Origin: Ectopseudomonas toyotomiensis
Lineage (GTDB): Bacteria; Pseudomonadota; Gammaproteobacteria; Pseudomonadales; Pseudomonadaceae
DNA: 64,000 bases
Assembly: GCF_900115695.1 (NCBI RefSeq)
Contig: NZ_FOXK01000001.1
Location: 1 to 64,000, forward strand
Reading direction: 5' to 3'
The notes beneath the pieces were generated by a model. The model was not told the DNA's origin, ran no database searches, and was given only the letters and a program-made list of their open reading frames with translations. Shown here in pieces: positions 1 to 7,420 of the stretch; the first letter of the stretch is position 1; each line of letters starts with the position of its first letter. The translations under genes were made by a program, and so were the position numbers.

Positions 1-66
1 GCCTTCAACCAGGCCGCCCTGGTCGGCGCCACCCGCCTGTCGGCGGACATCATTGCGGAGGTGTGA
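1..66 (+). CDS. 3' end of a prophage early gene (partial)
   Basis: The first 66 bases read as 21 codons and a TGA stop in frame 1, and the next gene starts 4 bases later, as in a tight phage operon. Only the C-terminal tail is present, so no domain can be seen. In Mu-like phages the gene upstream of these small early genes is often the MuB-type AAA ATPase. This tail could be its end, but that is a guess from position alone. Confidence 0.45.
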   Translation, partial: AFNQAALVGATRLSADIIAEV

Positions 67-69
67 GCC

Positions 70-462
70 ATGGCCAACCTGCAGAAATTCACCCTGAGCG
101 ACGACTGGAAGGACTGGTCGATCACACTGGAAGTTGACCTCGACATCCTCACCACAGAGCGCGCCACCGAGATCAATGAGTTCTGGAGCAGTCACGATGA
201 TCGCCTGAGCGATGCGGATGGCGATGTGATCCGCGCATTAGTCAAGCTGGCTGCCGAGCGCTTTGTTTTCGCCTTCTTGGAAATCGGCGGCGCCTTCGTC
301 GAAAAAGACGGTTGGAACGCAGGCCACTGGACTAAGCGCTCGCTACACGAAGAGGAAGGCTGGGGCGGCAGCGAAGAGGGCAACCCCTTCGGCTGGTGCG
401 GCATCCGCCTGGTTGATGCCGATGTGCAAGTCGACCTCGATCTTGAGTTCAAGGGGGCATGA
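70..462 (+). CDS. DUF2528 family phage protein
   Basis: This 130-residue acidic protein looks like the DUF2528 family found in Mu-like phages of Pseudomonas; the family has no known function. It lies 3 bases after the preceding stop and overlaps the next gene by 4 bases, so it belongs to one polycistronic early transcript. There is no signal peptide, membrane segment or catalytic motif that I can recognise. The family call rests on overall resemblance of the N-terminal half (FTLSDDWKDW, conserved aromatic residues) and on context. Confidence 0.65.
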   Translation: MANLQKFTLSDDWKDWSITLEVDLDILTTERATEINEFWSSHDDRLSDADGDVIRALVKLAAERFVFAFLEIGGAFVEKDGWNAGHWTKRSLHEEEGWGGSEEGNPFGWCGIRLVDADVQVDLDLEFKGA

Positions 463-815
463 CCATGCGCGCACCCAACGTCATCCCGCTCAGCGCCAAG
501 ATCGCCGCCGAGATCTCCATCCAGCACGCGCTGCCCATGTGCACCGTGCTGACCCCTGAACTGGCCGACAAGCTGCGCGCCCTCAACGACATGACCCGCC
601 GCCTGCGCGCGGTGGGCGTGCGCATCGAGGCCGCATCGCCGCTAGACGCCAAGATCTTCATCAACGCCGAGGACTCCGATCAGCTCGCCGCATCGTTCCG
701 CAGCGAATGGCGCAGCCCGGTCTGGAGCACCAAGGGCGTCCACAACATCAACTGCGTCCGCCTCGGCGGCTGCCAAGTCTGCTGGCTGACGCCGGCAAAG
801 GGGCTGCCGTCATGA
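459..815 (+). CDS. hypothetical Mu-like prophage early protein
   Basis: This is a 118-residue protein of unknown function. The ATG at 459 overlaps the preceding stop (ATGA); a second in-frame ATG at 465 is an alternative start. The C-terminal part contains two Cys (GGCQVCW), and no known domain is evident. Like its neighbours it is co-directional and translationally coupled, so it is a real gene of the early operon rather than a chance reading frame. Confidence 0.6.
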   Translation: MTMRAPNVIPLSAKIAAEISIQHALPMCTVLTPELADKLRALNDMTRRLRAVGVRIEAASPLDAKIFINAEDSDQLAASFRSEWRSPVWSTKGVHNINCVRLGGCQVCWLTPAKGLPS

Positions 816-1075
816 CCCCTGAGGAAAGCATCGCATCCCTGCAGCGCGAGCTGCAGGAGGCCAACGAGAACCTGCAGACGCAATGCCGGCTCAACTCCCA
901 AATCACGCTGCGCCTGGCCAACCTCATCTACTGGAACAACCGCCTGGGCAATGACCTCGCCGCAATCTGCGAAGCCTACCTGGCCGGCGATACCGAGACC
1001 GTGCTGAACGGCATCGGCCGGTTCGCCACGGCGTACCAGCAGAACAACAAGCCCGTCGAACGGAGGGTGCATTGA
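812..1075 (+). CDS. small coiled-coil-like prophage protein
   Basis: This 87-residue protein starts at an ATG overlapping the previous stop (ATGA). Its N-terminal 35 residues are rich in Glu, Gln, Leu and Asn with heptad-like spacing, suggesting a short coiled coil. No family is recognised. It ends in a TGATG overlap with the next gene, again showing translational coupling. Its role in the phage early programme is unknown. Confidence 0.55.
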   Translation: MTPEESIASLQRELQEANENLQTQCRLNSQITLRLANLIYWNNRLGNDLAAICEAYLAGDTETVLNGIGRFATAYQQNNKPVERRVH

Positions 1076-1287
1076 TGAACACCATGGCCAAGTCCGCCGT
1101 ACAGCTAACCGTCGAACGGCGCCTGCGCGAAGCCCTGGAGCTGCTCAAGCGCGGCGCCGGCTACGCATCAGCCTATCCGAGCATCGGCGGCCACAAGCTG
1201 AGCATCGAGATCGTTGAGTTCCGCCGAGTCGTCCAGGCCGAACTCGAAAACGCCACCCAACAAGCCGAGGAAGAAACCCATGGCTGA
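1075..1287 (+). CDS. hypothetical prophage early protein
   Basis: This 70-residue protein has its ATG at 1075 sharing a base with the preceding TGA, and a GGAGG ribosome-binding site lies about 9 bases upstream. A TTG three bases earlier is in frame but less likely. The composition is Glu- and Arg-rich and largely helical; no family was recognised. It overlaps the DUF3164 gene by 8 bases. Confidence 0.55.
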   Translation: MNTMAKSAVQLTVERRLREALELLKRGAGYASAYPSIGGHKLSIEIVEFRRVVQAELENATQQAEEETHG

Positions 1288-1909
1288 GCAAATCCAAGTC
1301 CCTGAAGGTTGGCTGCGCAATGCCGCTGGCGGCCTGCAGCATGAAAGCGAAATCCGCGAGCAGGACAAGATGCGCGACATGGTTGTGATGGGCATCGTCA
1401 AGGATGCCGTCCGCCTGCATGAGGAACTCAAGGCGTTGAAGAAGCGCGCCTTGGAAGAGATTGATGACCTAGTCACGATCGCTGGCGAGAAGTTCGACAT
1501 GAAGCTGGGCGGGCCGAAGGGCAACGTCAGCCTCATCAGCTTCGATGGCCGCTATAAGGTCAAGCGTGTTTACTCCAACGTCCAGACCTTCACCGAAGAG
1601 ATGGAAGTGGCCAAGGTCAAGGTGTTCGAGTGCATCAGCCGCTGGGGCAAGACCGTCAGTGAGGATGCGCATAGGCACCTGTTCACTCTGGCCACCAACG
1701 CGTTCCGCCTGACCAGGCAAGGCGAGATCAGCCTGTCCCGCGTCCAGGAGATGACTCGCGTCGATATCGACGATGAGGACTGGAAGAAGGCCATGGAAGC
1801 GGTGAAGGACAGCATCATCGTCAACGGCAAGGCCGTGTACATCCAAGTCCAGGAGCGCGTCGGCGAGAAGGCATACCGGACCATCCTGCTCGATATCGCG
1901 GGGGTGTGA
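1280..1909 (+). CDS. DUF3164 family phage protein
   Basis: This 209-residue protein resembles DUF3164, a family typical of the early region of Mu-like and other transposable phages. Diagnostic parts are the N-terminal VPEGWLRNAAGGL segment, a long central helix of about residues 30-75, the SFDGRYKVKRV stretch near residue 95, and a C-terminal half containing ISRWGKTV. Its biochemical function is not established. It overlaps the preceding gene and is followed after one base by the next gene. Confidence 0.8.
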   Translation: MAEQIQVPEGWLRNAAGGLQHESEIREQDKMRDMVVMGIVKDAVRLHEELKALKKRALEEIDDLVTIAGEKFDMKLGGPKGNVSLISFDGRYKVKRVYSNVQTFTEEMEVAKVKVFECISRWGKTVSEDAHRHLFTLATNAFRLTRQGEISLSRVQEMTRVDIDDEDWKKAMEAVKDSIIVNGKAVYIQVQERVGEKAYRTILLDIAGV

Positions 1910-1910
1910 G

Positions 1911-2285
1911 ATGGTCGCCTTCAACTTTATGGCCCGGTTCGCACCCTCAGTAGAGGACGGCACCAAGCGCCAAACCATACGCGCTGCAGGCAAGCGTCGT
2001 CCGCCACGTCGTGGCGAGCAACTGCAGCTGTACACGGGCATGCGCACGCGCAACTGCCGCCTCCTGCGCACCGCACCCTGCAAGGCTGTTTATCCGATCG
2101 CCATGGATCTGGCCGCCCGGCGCGTTCGCGTCCAGACCGGCGACGTCATGGGCGAGCTGGACGCGGAAGAGGTCAATCACCTTGCACAGGCCGACGGCTT
2201 CGCCACTGCTGCCGACTTCTTCGAGTACTTCGCCGCAACGCACGGCCAGACCTTCGCTGGCCACCTGATCGAGTGGGAGGTGTGA
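1911..2285 (+). CDS. ASCH-like prophage protein
   Basis: This 124-residue protein has an N-terminal pattern (F.ARFAPSVEDGTKRQTIR followed by a basic stretch and GEQLQLYTG) that looks like the ASCH/YqfB fold seen in small phage and bacterial proteins thought to bind RNA or modified nucleosides. The similarity is to the general motif only and needs a profile search. It sits in the early operon between DUF3164 and a short unknown gene, with a single-base gap on either side. Confidence 0.55.
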   Translation: MVAFNFMARFAPSVEDGTKRQTIRAAGKRRPPRRGEQLQLYTGMRTRNCRLLRTAPCKAVYPIAMDLAARRVRVQTGDVMGELDAEEVNHLAQADGFATAADFFEYFAATHGQTFAGHLIEWEV

Positions 2286-2286
2286 G

Positions 2287-2520
2287 ATGGCTACCAACAC
2301 CACAGTAGAGGTCTTCGTACATCTGGATCACTCCGGCTACAGGACCAAAACCATCAAGGGTAAGAAGGCATCCTGCACCTATGACGCCAAGCTGGCTGTT
2401 GAGCGGCTGGCCGACAAGCTCTTCCCTGACTTCCATAAAACCATTGAGCGTCAGCCGTGCTCGCCTGTCGGCCGGCTGCACAGCAAATGGTTGATCGTTC
2501 CAGGGGAGGCCATCCGATGA
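2287..2520 (+). CDS. hypothetical small prophage protein
   Basis: This 77-residue basic protein of unknown function starts 1 base after the preceding stop and overlaps the next start (ATGA). No motif is recognised. The strict coupling to its neighbours and the absence of a better reading frame support it as a gene. Confidence 0.5.
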   Translation: MATNTTVEVFVHLDHSGYRTKTIKGKKASCTYDAKLAVERLADKLFPDFHKTIERQPCSPVGRLHSKWLIVPGEAIR

Positions 2521-2912
2521 GCCACCCAATATTCAGGGACGCACCGTCCACCGACATGACCAAGCCCCAGGAGCGTCAGGACGAGCTGAATGCGCAGATC
2601 GCTGAGTTTCTGGCCAAGGGCGGCGAGATCAAGGCCTATGACAACCTCTGCCGCCAGGTCGAGAGTGGTCCGTGGCGCTCGAAGTCGATCAATCCCGAGC
2701 AGCAGAAGCCCGTCCAGGCTGCGCCCATCAAGGCAAAGCCGGCCAAGCCTGCTGCACCGGTGAAGGCCAAGCCGGTACCGGAGGTGCCAGCCGAACCGGT
2801 GGTGGTGGCTACTATCGACCTCAGTGCCGAGCTGCGCGCCTTGCGCAAGCAGACTGCAGCCATCAACCGCCGCCTTAATCGCCTGAGCTGCTCCATGGGT
2901 GGTCGCGCATGA
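2517..2912 (+). CDS. prophage protein with Lys/Pro/Ala-rich linker
   Basis: This 131-residue protein starts at an ATG overlapping the previous stop. Residues about 1-60 form a small helical part containing a KAYDNLCRQVESGPWRSKSI-like segment. Residues about 62-95 are a low-complexity Pro/Ala/Lys/Val linker, and the C-terminus is a short basic helix (LRALRKQTAAINRRLNRL). The architecture suggests two short functional ends joined by a flexible tether, perhaps nucleic-acid binding. The function is unknown. It overlaps gemA by 4 bases. Confidence 0.55.
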   Translation: MSHPIFRDAPSTDMTKPQERQDELNAQIAEFLAKGGEIKAYDNLCRQVESGPWRSKSINPEQQKPVQAAPIKAKPAKPAAPVKAKPVPEVPAEPVVVATIDLSAELRALRKQTAAINRRLNRLSCSMGGRA

Positions 2913-3475
2913 GTATCTCGAAAGGCGTACTCGGCAAGATCCACATCGCCAAGGGCCAACTGGGCATGGATGACGACAGCTATCGCGCACTGCTGCGCCG
3001 CGTGGCCGGCGTCGAGTCTGCAAAAGACCTCAACACACGCCAGGCCGGCCGGCTGATGGTCGAGCTGGAGCGTCTGGGCTTCAAACCGAAGCCCAGCGGC
3101 AAGGCGAAGGGCAAGCCGCACAACTTCGCCCAGCTGTCTGGCGAGATCGAGGTGATCGAGGCTCAGCTCACTAACATGGGCCTGCCCTGGAGCTATGCCG
3201 ATGCGATCGCCAAGCGCCAGTTCGGCGTAGAAAAGGTCGCATGGCTGAAAACGCCCAAGCAGCTAACGGCGGTACTAGCGGCGTTGCACGTCGAGCAGGA
3301 GAAGCGCGAGCTGCTCCACCAGGTGGAAGAGCTGTGTAAGGCATTGGGCGTTAGCGATCCAGAACGCATTGACGGTTTGGAAGCCCTGCCGAAGGGGTGG
3401 AAGCGGCAGCGTCCAATCCTCAAGGCCCTGGTGGATGCCCTCAATAACCTGGTCATCGCGCGGAGGGGCGACTGA
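2909..3475 (+). CDS. gemA: Mu gp16/GemA family regulator
   Basis: This 188-residue protein matches the phage Mu gp16 (GemA, DUF1018) family. The N-terminus KGVLGKIHIAKGQLGMDDD is followed by a YRALLRRVAGV helix, an SAKDLNTRQAGRLM segment and a C-terminal helical region with PWSYADAIAKRQFG. In Mu, Gem proteins modulate host gene expression and are made early. Its position two genes before mor is the canonical Mu-like order. It overlaps both neighbouring genes, and the ATG at 2909 sits in an ATGA junction. Confidence 0.88.
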   Translation: MSISKGVLGKIHIAKGQLGMDDDSYRALLRRVAGVESAKDLNTRQAGRLMVELERLGFKPKPSGKAKGKPHNFAQLSGEIEVIEAQLTNMGLPWSYADAIAKRQFGVEKVAWLKTPKQLTAVLAALHVEQEKRELLHQVEELCKALGVSDPERIDGLEALPKGWKRQRPILKALVDALNNLVIARRGD

Positions 3476-4023
3476 TGCAGCTGCAATGCCCTTGCTGCGG
3501 TGAGCAGTTTCCGATCGAGGCCGGCTTCGCAGACGCGGACGGCAAGAAGCTGGCGGCAATGCTCGCCGGCCTCGATCCGAAGCTGGGCCGGGCGGTGCTC
3601 AACTACCTGCGCCTGTTCAGCCCGGCCAAGCGCGGCCTGCGCATGACCCGCGCCATCAAGCTGCTGGAGGAGCTGCTCGACCTGGTCAACGCCGGCACCG
3701 TGCAAAAGGACGCTCGCAAGAGCGACACCAAGCCCGCGCCGCCACGGCTGTGGGTGGCCGGCATCGAGCAGATGCTGATCGGCCGCGAGCGCCTGTCGCT
3801 GCCGCTGGAAAACCACAACTACCTGCGCGTGGTGGTCTTTGGCATAGCCAGCGACCCCGCCCAGGCCCAAGCCGCCGCGCCGGCCAAGCCGGCCCGCGCG
3901 GCTGCCACCACACAACAGATCCTGCAGGACGCCCTCGGCCGCATCGAAGCCGATCGCCGCCTGGGCCTTATTAATGAAGAGGAAGCCGAACGCCGCATTG
4001 CAGCGGCAAGGGGGAACGCATGA
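3475..4023 (+). CDS. prophage protein with N-terminal CPCC zinc-knuckle-like motif
   Basis: This 182-residue protein begins with LQCPCCGEQFPIEAGF. That is a short Cys cluster (CPCC) resembling half of a zinc ribbon, found at the start of a conserved protein between gemA and mor in several Pseudomonas transposable phages. The middle is helical (residues about 25-70), an Ala/Pro-rich linker follows at about 123-140, and the C-terminal helix reads LGRIEADRRLGLINEEEAE. The function is unknown. It overlaps mor by 4 bases. Confidence 0.6.
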   Translation: MQLQCPCCGEQFPIEAGFADADGKKLAAMLAGLDPKLGRAVLNYLRLFSPAKRGLRMTRAIKLLEELLDLVNAGTVQKDARKSDTKPAPPRLWVAGIEQMLIGRERLSLPLENHNYLRVVVFGIASDPAQAQAAAPAKPARAAATTQQILQDALGRIEADRRLGLINEEEAERRIAAARGNA

Positions 4024-4388
4024 AGGTCAGAGCACAGCAAATCCGCCGGCGCAACTCGATGCTGCGAGAGCTGAGCGAGATGGTGACCGTCGCCTTGGTT
4101 CGCAACGGTGCGGACGAGGCCAAGGCCAAGAACGAAGCCGAGGATCTGTGCTTCCAGCTTCACCGCCGCTGGCGCGGGATCACCTTCACATTCCCGACCA
4201 GGGACGAGCTGGCACATCAGCGGCTGAAGCTGCATGTCGTCAAGGAGTACAATGGATCGAACGCTGACGAGCTGGTGCGCAAGTACAGCATCACCGAGGA
4301 CTGGATCTACTCAGTGTTGCGCGAGCACCAGCGCCGCAACGCAAACCGAGACCAGCAGAAACTAGACCTCGGCGACGACCCTTCCTAG
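4020..4388 (+). CDS. mor: Mor-type middle-operon transcription activator
   Basis: This 122-residue protein belongs to the Mor family. Mor dimers bind the middle promoter of Mu-like phages and recruit RNA polymerase to start the C and late programme. The C-terminal helix-turn-helix is visible at about residues 78-105 (VVKEYNGSNADELVRKYSIT then WIYSVLREHQ). It is the last prophage gene here: the sequence after the stop is non-coding and then host. Its normal targets (the C gene and late operons) are therefore missing from this side, so it may be regulatory debris. Confidence 0.88.
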   Translation: MKVRAQQIRRRNSMLRELSEMVTVALVRNGADEAKAKNEAEDLCFQLHRRWRGITFTFPTRDELAHQRLKLHVVKEYNGSNADELVRKYSITEDWIYSVLREHQRRNANRDQQKLDLGDDPS

Positions 4389-4553
4389 CGGTCGCCGCCG
4401 TTTCACCTACGGCAACGGTCTTACAAAACCCGTCCCGCTATTTTCCCCTTCGTTCCTTTATATCCCGCCTTTATCGCGCTTTCCCTGTGTTATTTTTCTC
4501 AAGCCTGCACACAACGCAGTATTGCCAAGTGCAGCCATTTTGTAGACACCCTC
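4389..4553. other. prophage-host junction, non-coding
   Basis: These 165 bases between mor and the convergent host gene hold no gene. They are more AT- and pyrimidine-rich than their surroundings (TTTATATCCCGCC, TTATTTTTCTC), and could include the residue of a Mor-dependent middle promoter. A TGTAGACACC sequence at about 4543 superficially resembles a Mu-type TG terminus, but I could not identify a matching end or a 5-bp duplication. Confidence 0.35.
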
Positions 4554-5240
4554 TTACTCGAACGAATCACCCGCGCTCATGACCAGCGGGCGAATCTTCT
4601 GCAGCTGGGTTTCCAGCGACACCGTCATGCTCGATGACATAGAGAAGAAAGTGAGGAAGGCCTTGAGGTTGGAGTCACCTTCACAGGTGTCGTGAATGCG
4701 CTGCCAGAAAGCCTGATTGACCAGCTTCAGTTGCTGGAACAGGCGCACCAGCCCTTTCAGCTCCCAATCGGCCAGACGCCCCTCGCGCATGTTGAAATAC
4801 TGCCGCGTCAGGTACAGCGATACCGCGCGCAGGATGAATTCCTGATTGTTGGCAAAGGGCAGATGGTGCTGCGCCATGGGTTTCAGGCGCGCCAGCACCG
4901 GACAGGCGCTAGTGGCCATGATAACCCCGAGCAGCGCACGCAGGCCCTCCTCCAGGCCGACCTGCTTGGTGTACTCACGCTCCGGTGTGCGCACCCAGAC
5001 GCTGGCCTTCTTGAAAGCTGGCAGGCCACGAAAATCCTCGATCACCCGATGCAGATCGACCGCTGCCGGACAATGGCTGAACTGCTCGCGACTCAGCGGG
5101 CAATTGCTGCATTGCTGATGTTCAAGGCGCGTCCAGGCGGGGGCCTGTTGCGCCTGGACTGGGTCATATTCGCGGTTCAGCTCGATCCGGTAGCTGAACT
5201 GATGATTGTCGTCGAGAGTAATGCGGTACTCGATGGCCAT
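4554..5240 (-). CDS. conserved cytoplasmic protein of unknown function (DUF6901-like)
   Basis: This 228-residue soluble protein has no signal peptide. Near residues 42-54 it has a Cys cluster (CSNCPLSREQFSHC) with possible metal-binding spacing C-x2-C-x8-C. The remainder is mostly helical, with Met- and Phe-rich segments. It resembles a conserved Pseudomonas hypothetical family that I tentatively equate with DUF6901. It lies 18 bases downstream of uup on the same strand, so the two are probably co-transcribed. The function is unknown. Confidence 0.6.
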   Translation of the reverse strand: MAIEYRITLDDNHQFSYRIELNREYDPVQAQQAPAWTRLEHQQCSNCPLSREQFSHCPAAVDLHRVIEDFRGLPAFKKASVWVRTPEREYTKQVGLEEGLRALLGVIMATSACPVLARLKPMAQHHLPFANNQEFILRAVSLYLTRQYFNMREGRLADWELKGLVRLFQQLKLVNQAFWQRIHDTCEGDSNLKAFLTFFSMSSSMTVSLETQLQKIRPLVMSAGDSFE

Positions 5241-5258
5241 TGCCCGTTCGTTCCTTCG

Positions 5259-7184
5259 TCAGCCTTCCAGCTCTGCCCAGCGCTCGAGCAACTCGTCCAT
5301 TTCCTTCTGCAAGCCCTCGAGACGCGCCAATACTTCCGTGGTGACCTGCACCGGCTGCTGGTAGAAGGCAGGATCGGATACCTGCTCCTGTACCGTGGCC
5401 ATTTCCTGCTCCAGGGCATCGATCTGCCCGGGAATCGCTTCCAGCTCGCGCTGTAGCTTGTAGCTTAGTTTCTTCTTCGCTGGTTCGAGGCTCTCTTGCA
5501 CGGGAGCCACTGCGGCCGGGGCCGGCGCTTCGACGATGGCCGTGGCCAGTTCGGCCTTGCCGGACTTGCTTTCACCCACACCGAGCAGACGCGGTGAGCC
5601 GCCCTGACGCAGCCAGTCCTGGTACCCGCCGACGTACTCGCGCACCTTGCCTTCACCCTCGAACACCAGGGTGCTGGTCACCACGTTGTCGAGGAAGGCA
5701 CGGTCGTGGCTGACCATCAGCACGGTGCCAGGGAAGTTGAGCAGTACTTCTTCGAGCAGTTCCAGGGTTTCTACGTCCAGGTCGTTGGTCGGTTCGTCGA
5801 GCACCAGCAGGTTGGCCGGCTTGCTGAACAACTTGGCCAGCAACAGTCGTGCCCGTTCACCGCCCGATAGTGCTTTGACGGGCGTACGGGCGCGTTGCGG
5901 GCTGAACAGGAAGTCGCCCAGATAGCTCAGTACATGACGGTTCTGGCCGTCGATAGTGATGAAATCGCGGCCTTCGGCGACGTTGTCGATTACCGTCTTC
6001 TCCGGCTCAAGCTGGTGACGTAATTGGTCGAAATACGCCACTTCCAGTTTGGTGCCGACCTCGATCTTGCCGCTGCTCGGTTGCAGGTCGCTGAGCAGCA
6101 GCTTGAGCAGAGTGGTCTTGCCGGTACCGTTGGCGCCGAGCAGACCGATACGGTCGCCGCGCTGCAGGACCATGGAGAAATCCTTGACCAGGAAGGGTCC
6201 ACCGGCGTGAGCGAAACTGACGTTCTCCGCCACCATCACCTGCTTGCCGGACTTGTCCGCCGTATCGAGCTGGATATTCGCCTTGCCCTGGCGCTCGCGT
6301 CGCTCGCTGCGTTCCGCACGCATCGCCTTGAGCGCACGTACACGCCCTTCGTTACGGGTGCGACGGGCCTTGATGCCCTGACGAATCCACACCTCTTCCT
6401 GGGCCAGGCGCTTGTCGAACAGCGCATTGGCGGTTTCCTCGGCAGCCAATTGCTGCTCCTTGTGCACCAGGAAGCTGGCGTAGTCGCCGTTCCAGTCAAT
6501 TAGGCCGCCACGGTCCAGTTCGAGGATGCGCGTAGCCAGGTTCTGCAGGAAGGAGCGGTCGTGGGTGATGAACAGCACGGCGCCGCCAAAGTCTTTCAGC
6601 GCCTCTTCCAGCCAGGCGATGGCGCCGATGTCCAGGTGGTTGGTCGGCTCATCGAGCAGCAACAGATCCGGCTCGGACACCAGTGCCTGAGCCAGCAGCA
6701 CGCGACGACGCCAGCCCCCGGAGAGCTCGGCCAGAGTCTTGTCGGCCGGCAACTGCAGGCGGCTCAGGGTGCTGTCGACCAGTTGCTGCAGGCGCCAGCC
6801 ATCTTTGGCCTCCAGCTCCTGCTGCACGTGCATCAACTGCTCGAGGTCGTCATCACCGTCGATGTTCTGCGCCAGATGGTGATAGCGCGCCAGCAGCTCG
6901 CCAACGCCGGCCAGGCCTTCGGCAACCACGTCGAACACCGTGCGCTCGTCGGCACGCGGCAGCTCCTGCGGTAGCTCGCCGATCTTCAATCCCGGGGCGC
7001 GCCAGATTTCACCGTCGTCGGGCATCTGGTCGCCCTTGACCAGACGCAGCATGCTCGATTTGCCGGTGCCGTTGCGGCCGATGATGCACACCCGCTCGCC
7101 CCGTGCGATCTGCCAGGACACTCCATCGAGCAGGGGCATGGCGCCATAGGCGAGGGATACGTCGGCAAACTTGAGCAGGGTCAT
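5259..7184 (-). CDS. uup: ABC-F family ATPase Uup
   Basis: This 641-residue duplicated ATPase lacks membrane segments, as expected for ABC-F proteins that act on ribosomes. The first ABC domain has GRNGTGKSS, LSGGWRRR and LLLLDEPTNHLD. The second has GANGTGKTT, LSGGERARLLLA and LVLDEPTNDLD. An interdomain linker of charged helices lies between them, and the C-terminal coiled coil (about residues 560-641, rich in Leu/Glu/Gln) is the feature separating Uup from the EttA type. The ATG at 7184 is preferred because a GGAG lies 6 bases upstream; the alternative at 7190 has no spacing. Uup limits excision of transposons and large repeats and binds ribosomes and branched DNA in E. coli. Confidence 0.93.
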   Translation of the reverse strand: MTLLKFADVSLAYGAMPLLDGVSWQIARGERVCIIGRNGTGKSSMLRLVKGDQMPDDGEIWRAPGLKIGELPQELPRADERTVFDVVAEGLAGVGELLARYHHLAQNIDGDDDLEQLMHVQQELEAKDGWRLQQLVDSTLSRLQLPADKTLAELSGGWRRRVLLAQALVSEPDLLLLDEPTNHLDIGAIAWLEEALKDFGGAVLFITHDRSFLQNLATRILELDRGGLIDWNGDYASFLVHKEQQLAAEETANALFDKRLAQEEVWIRQGIKARRTRNEGRVRALKAMRAERSERRERQGKANIQLDTADKSGKQVMVAENVSFAHAGGPFLVKDFSMVLQRGDRIGLLGANGTGKTTLLKLLLSDLQPSSGKIEVGTKLEVAYFDQLRHQLEPEKTVIDNVAEGRDFITIDGQNRHVLSYLGDFLFSPQRARTPVKALSGGERARLLLAKLFSKPANLLVLDEPTNDLDVETLELLEEVLLNFPGTVLMVSHDRAFLDNVVTSTLVFEGEGKVREYVGGYQDWLRQGGSPRLLGVGESKSGKAELATAIVEAPAPAAVAPVQESLEPAKKKLSYKLQRELEAIPGQIDALEQEMATVQEQVSDPAFYQQPVQVTTEVLARLEGLQKEMDELLERWAELEG

Positions 7185-7420
7185 GGGCATCTCCAGAAAC
7201 AGGGGGCGCATTCTACCCGAGTTGCCGGCCGGCTGTTGCCGTTTCCACAGACGCAACAGGTGTCGCCCCAGCTCATCATCTGGCGCAGGCAAAGCGCATC
7301 TTTGCTGCATGTGTCCATCTGGCCCGACGGCATTCACCACGCACCGATGAAGCGCTAAGCTAGAGCCATGCAACGACACGGATCGTGTTGCCCCATACCT
7401 CTGCTTCTCCTGGAAATGCC

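Noticed and set aside
4535..4560. Right end of a Mu-like prophage at TGTAGACACC
   Set aside because: No matching terminal repeats or target duplication could be recognised; the similarity is only four bases.
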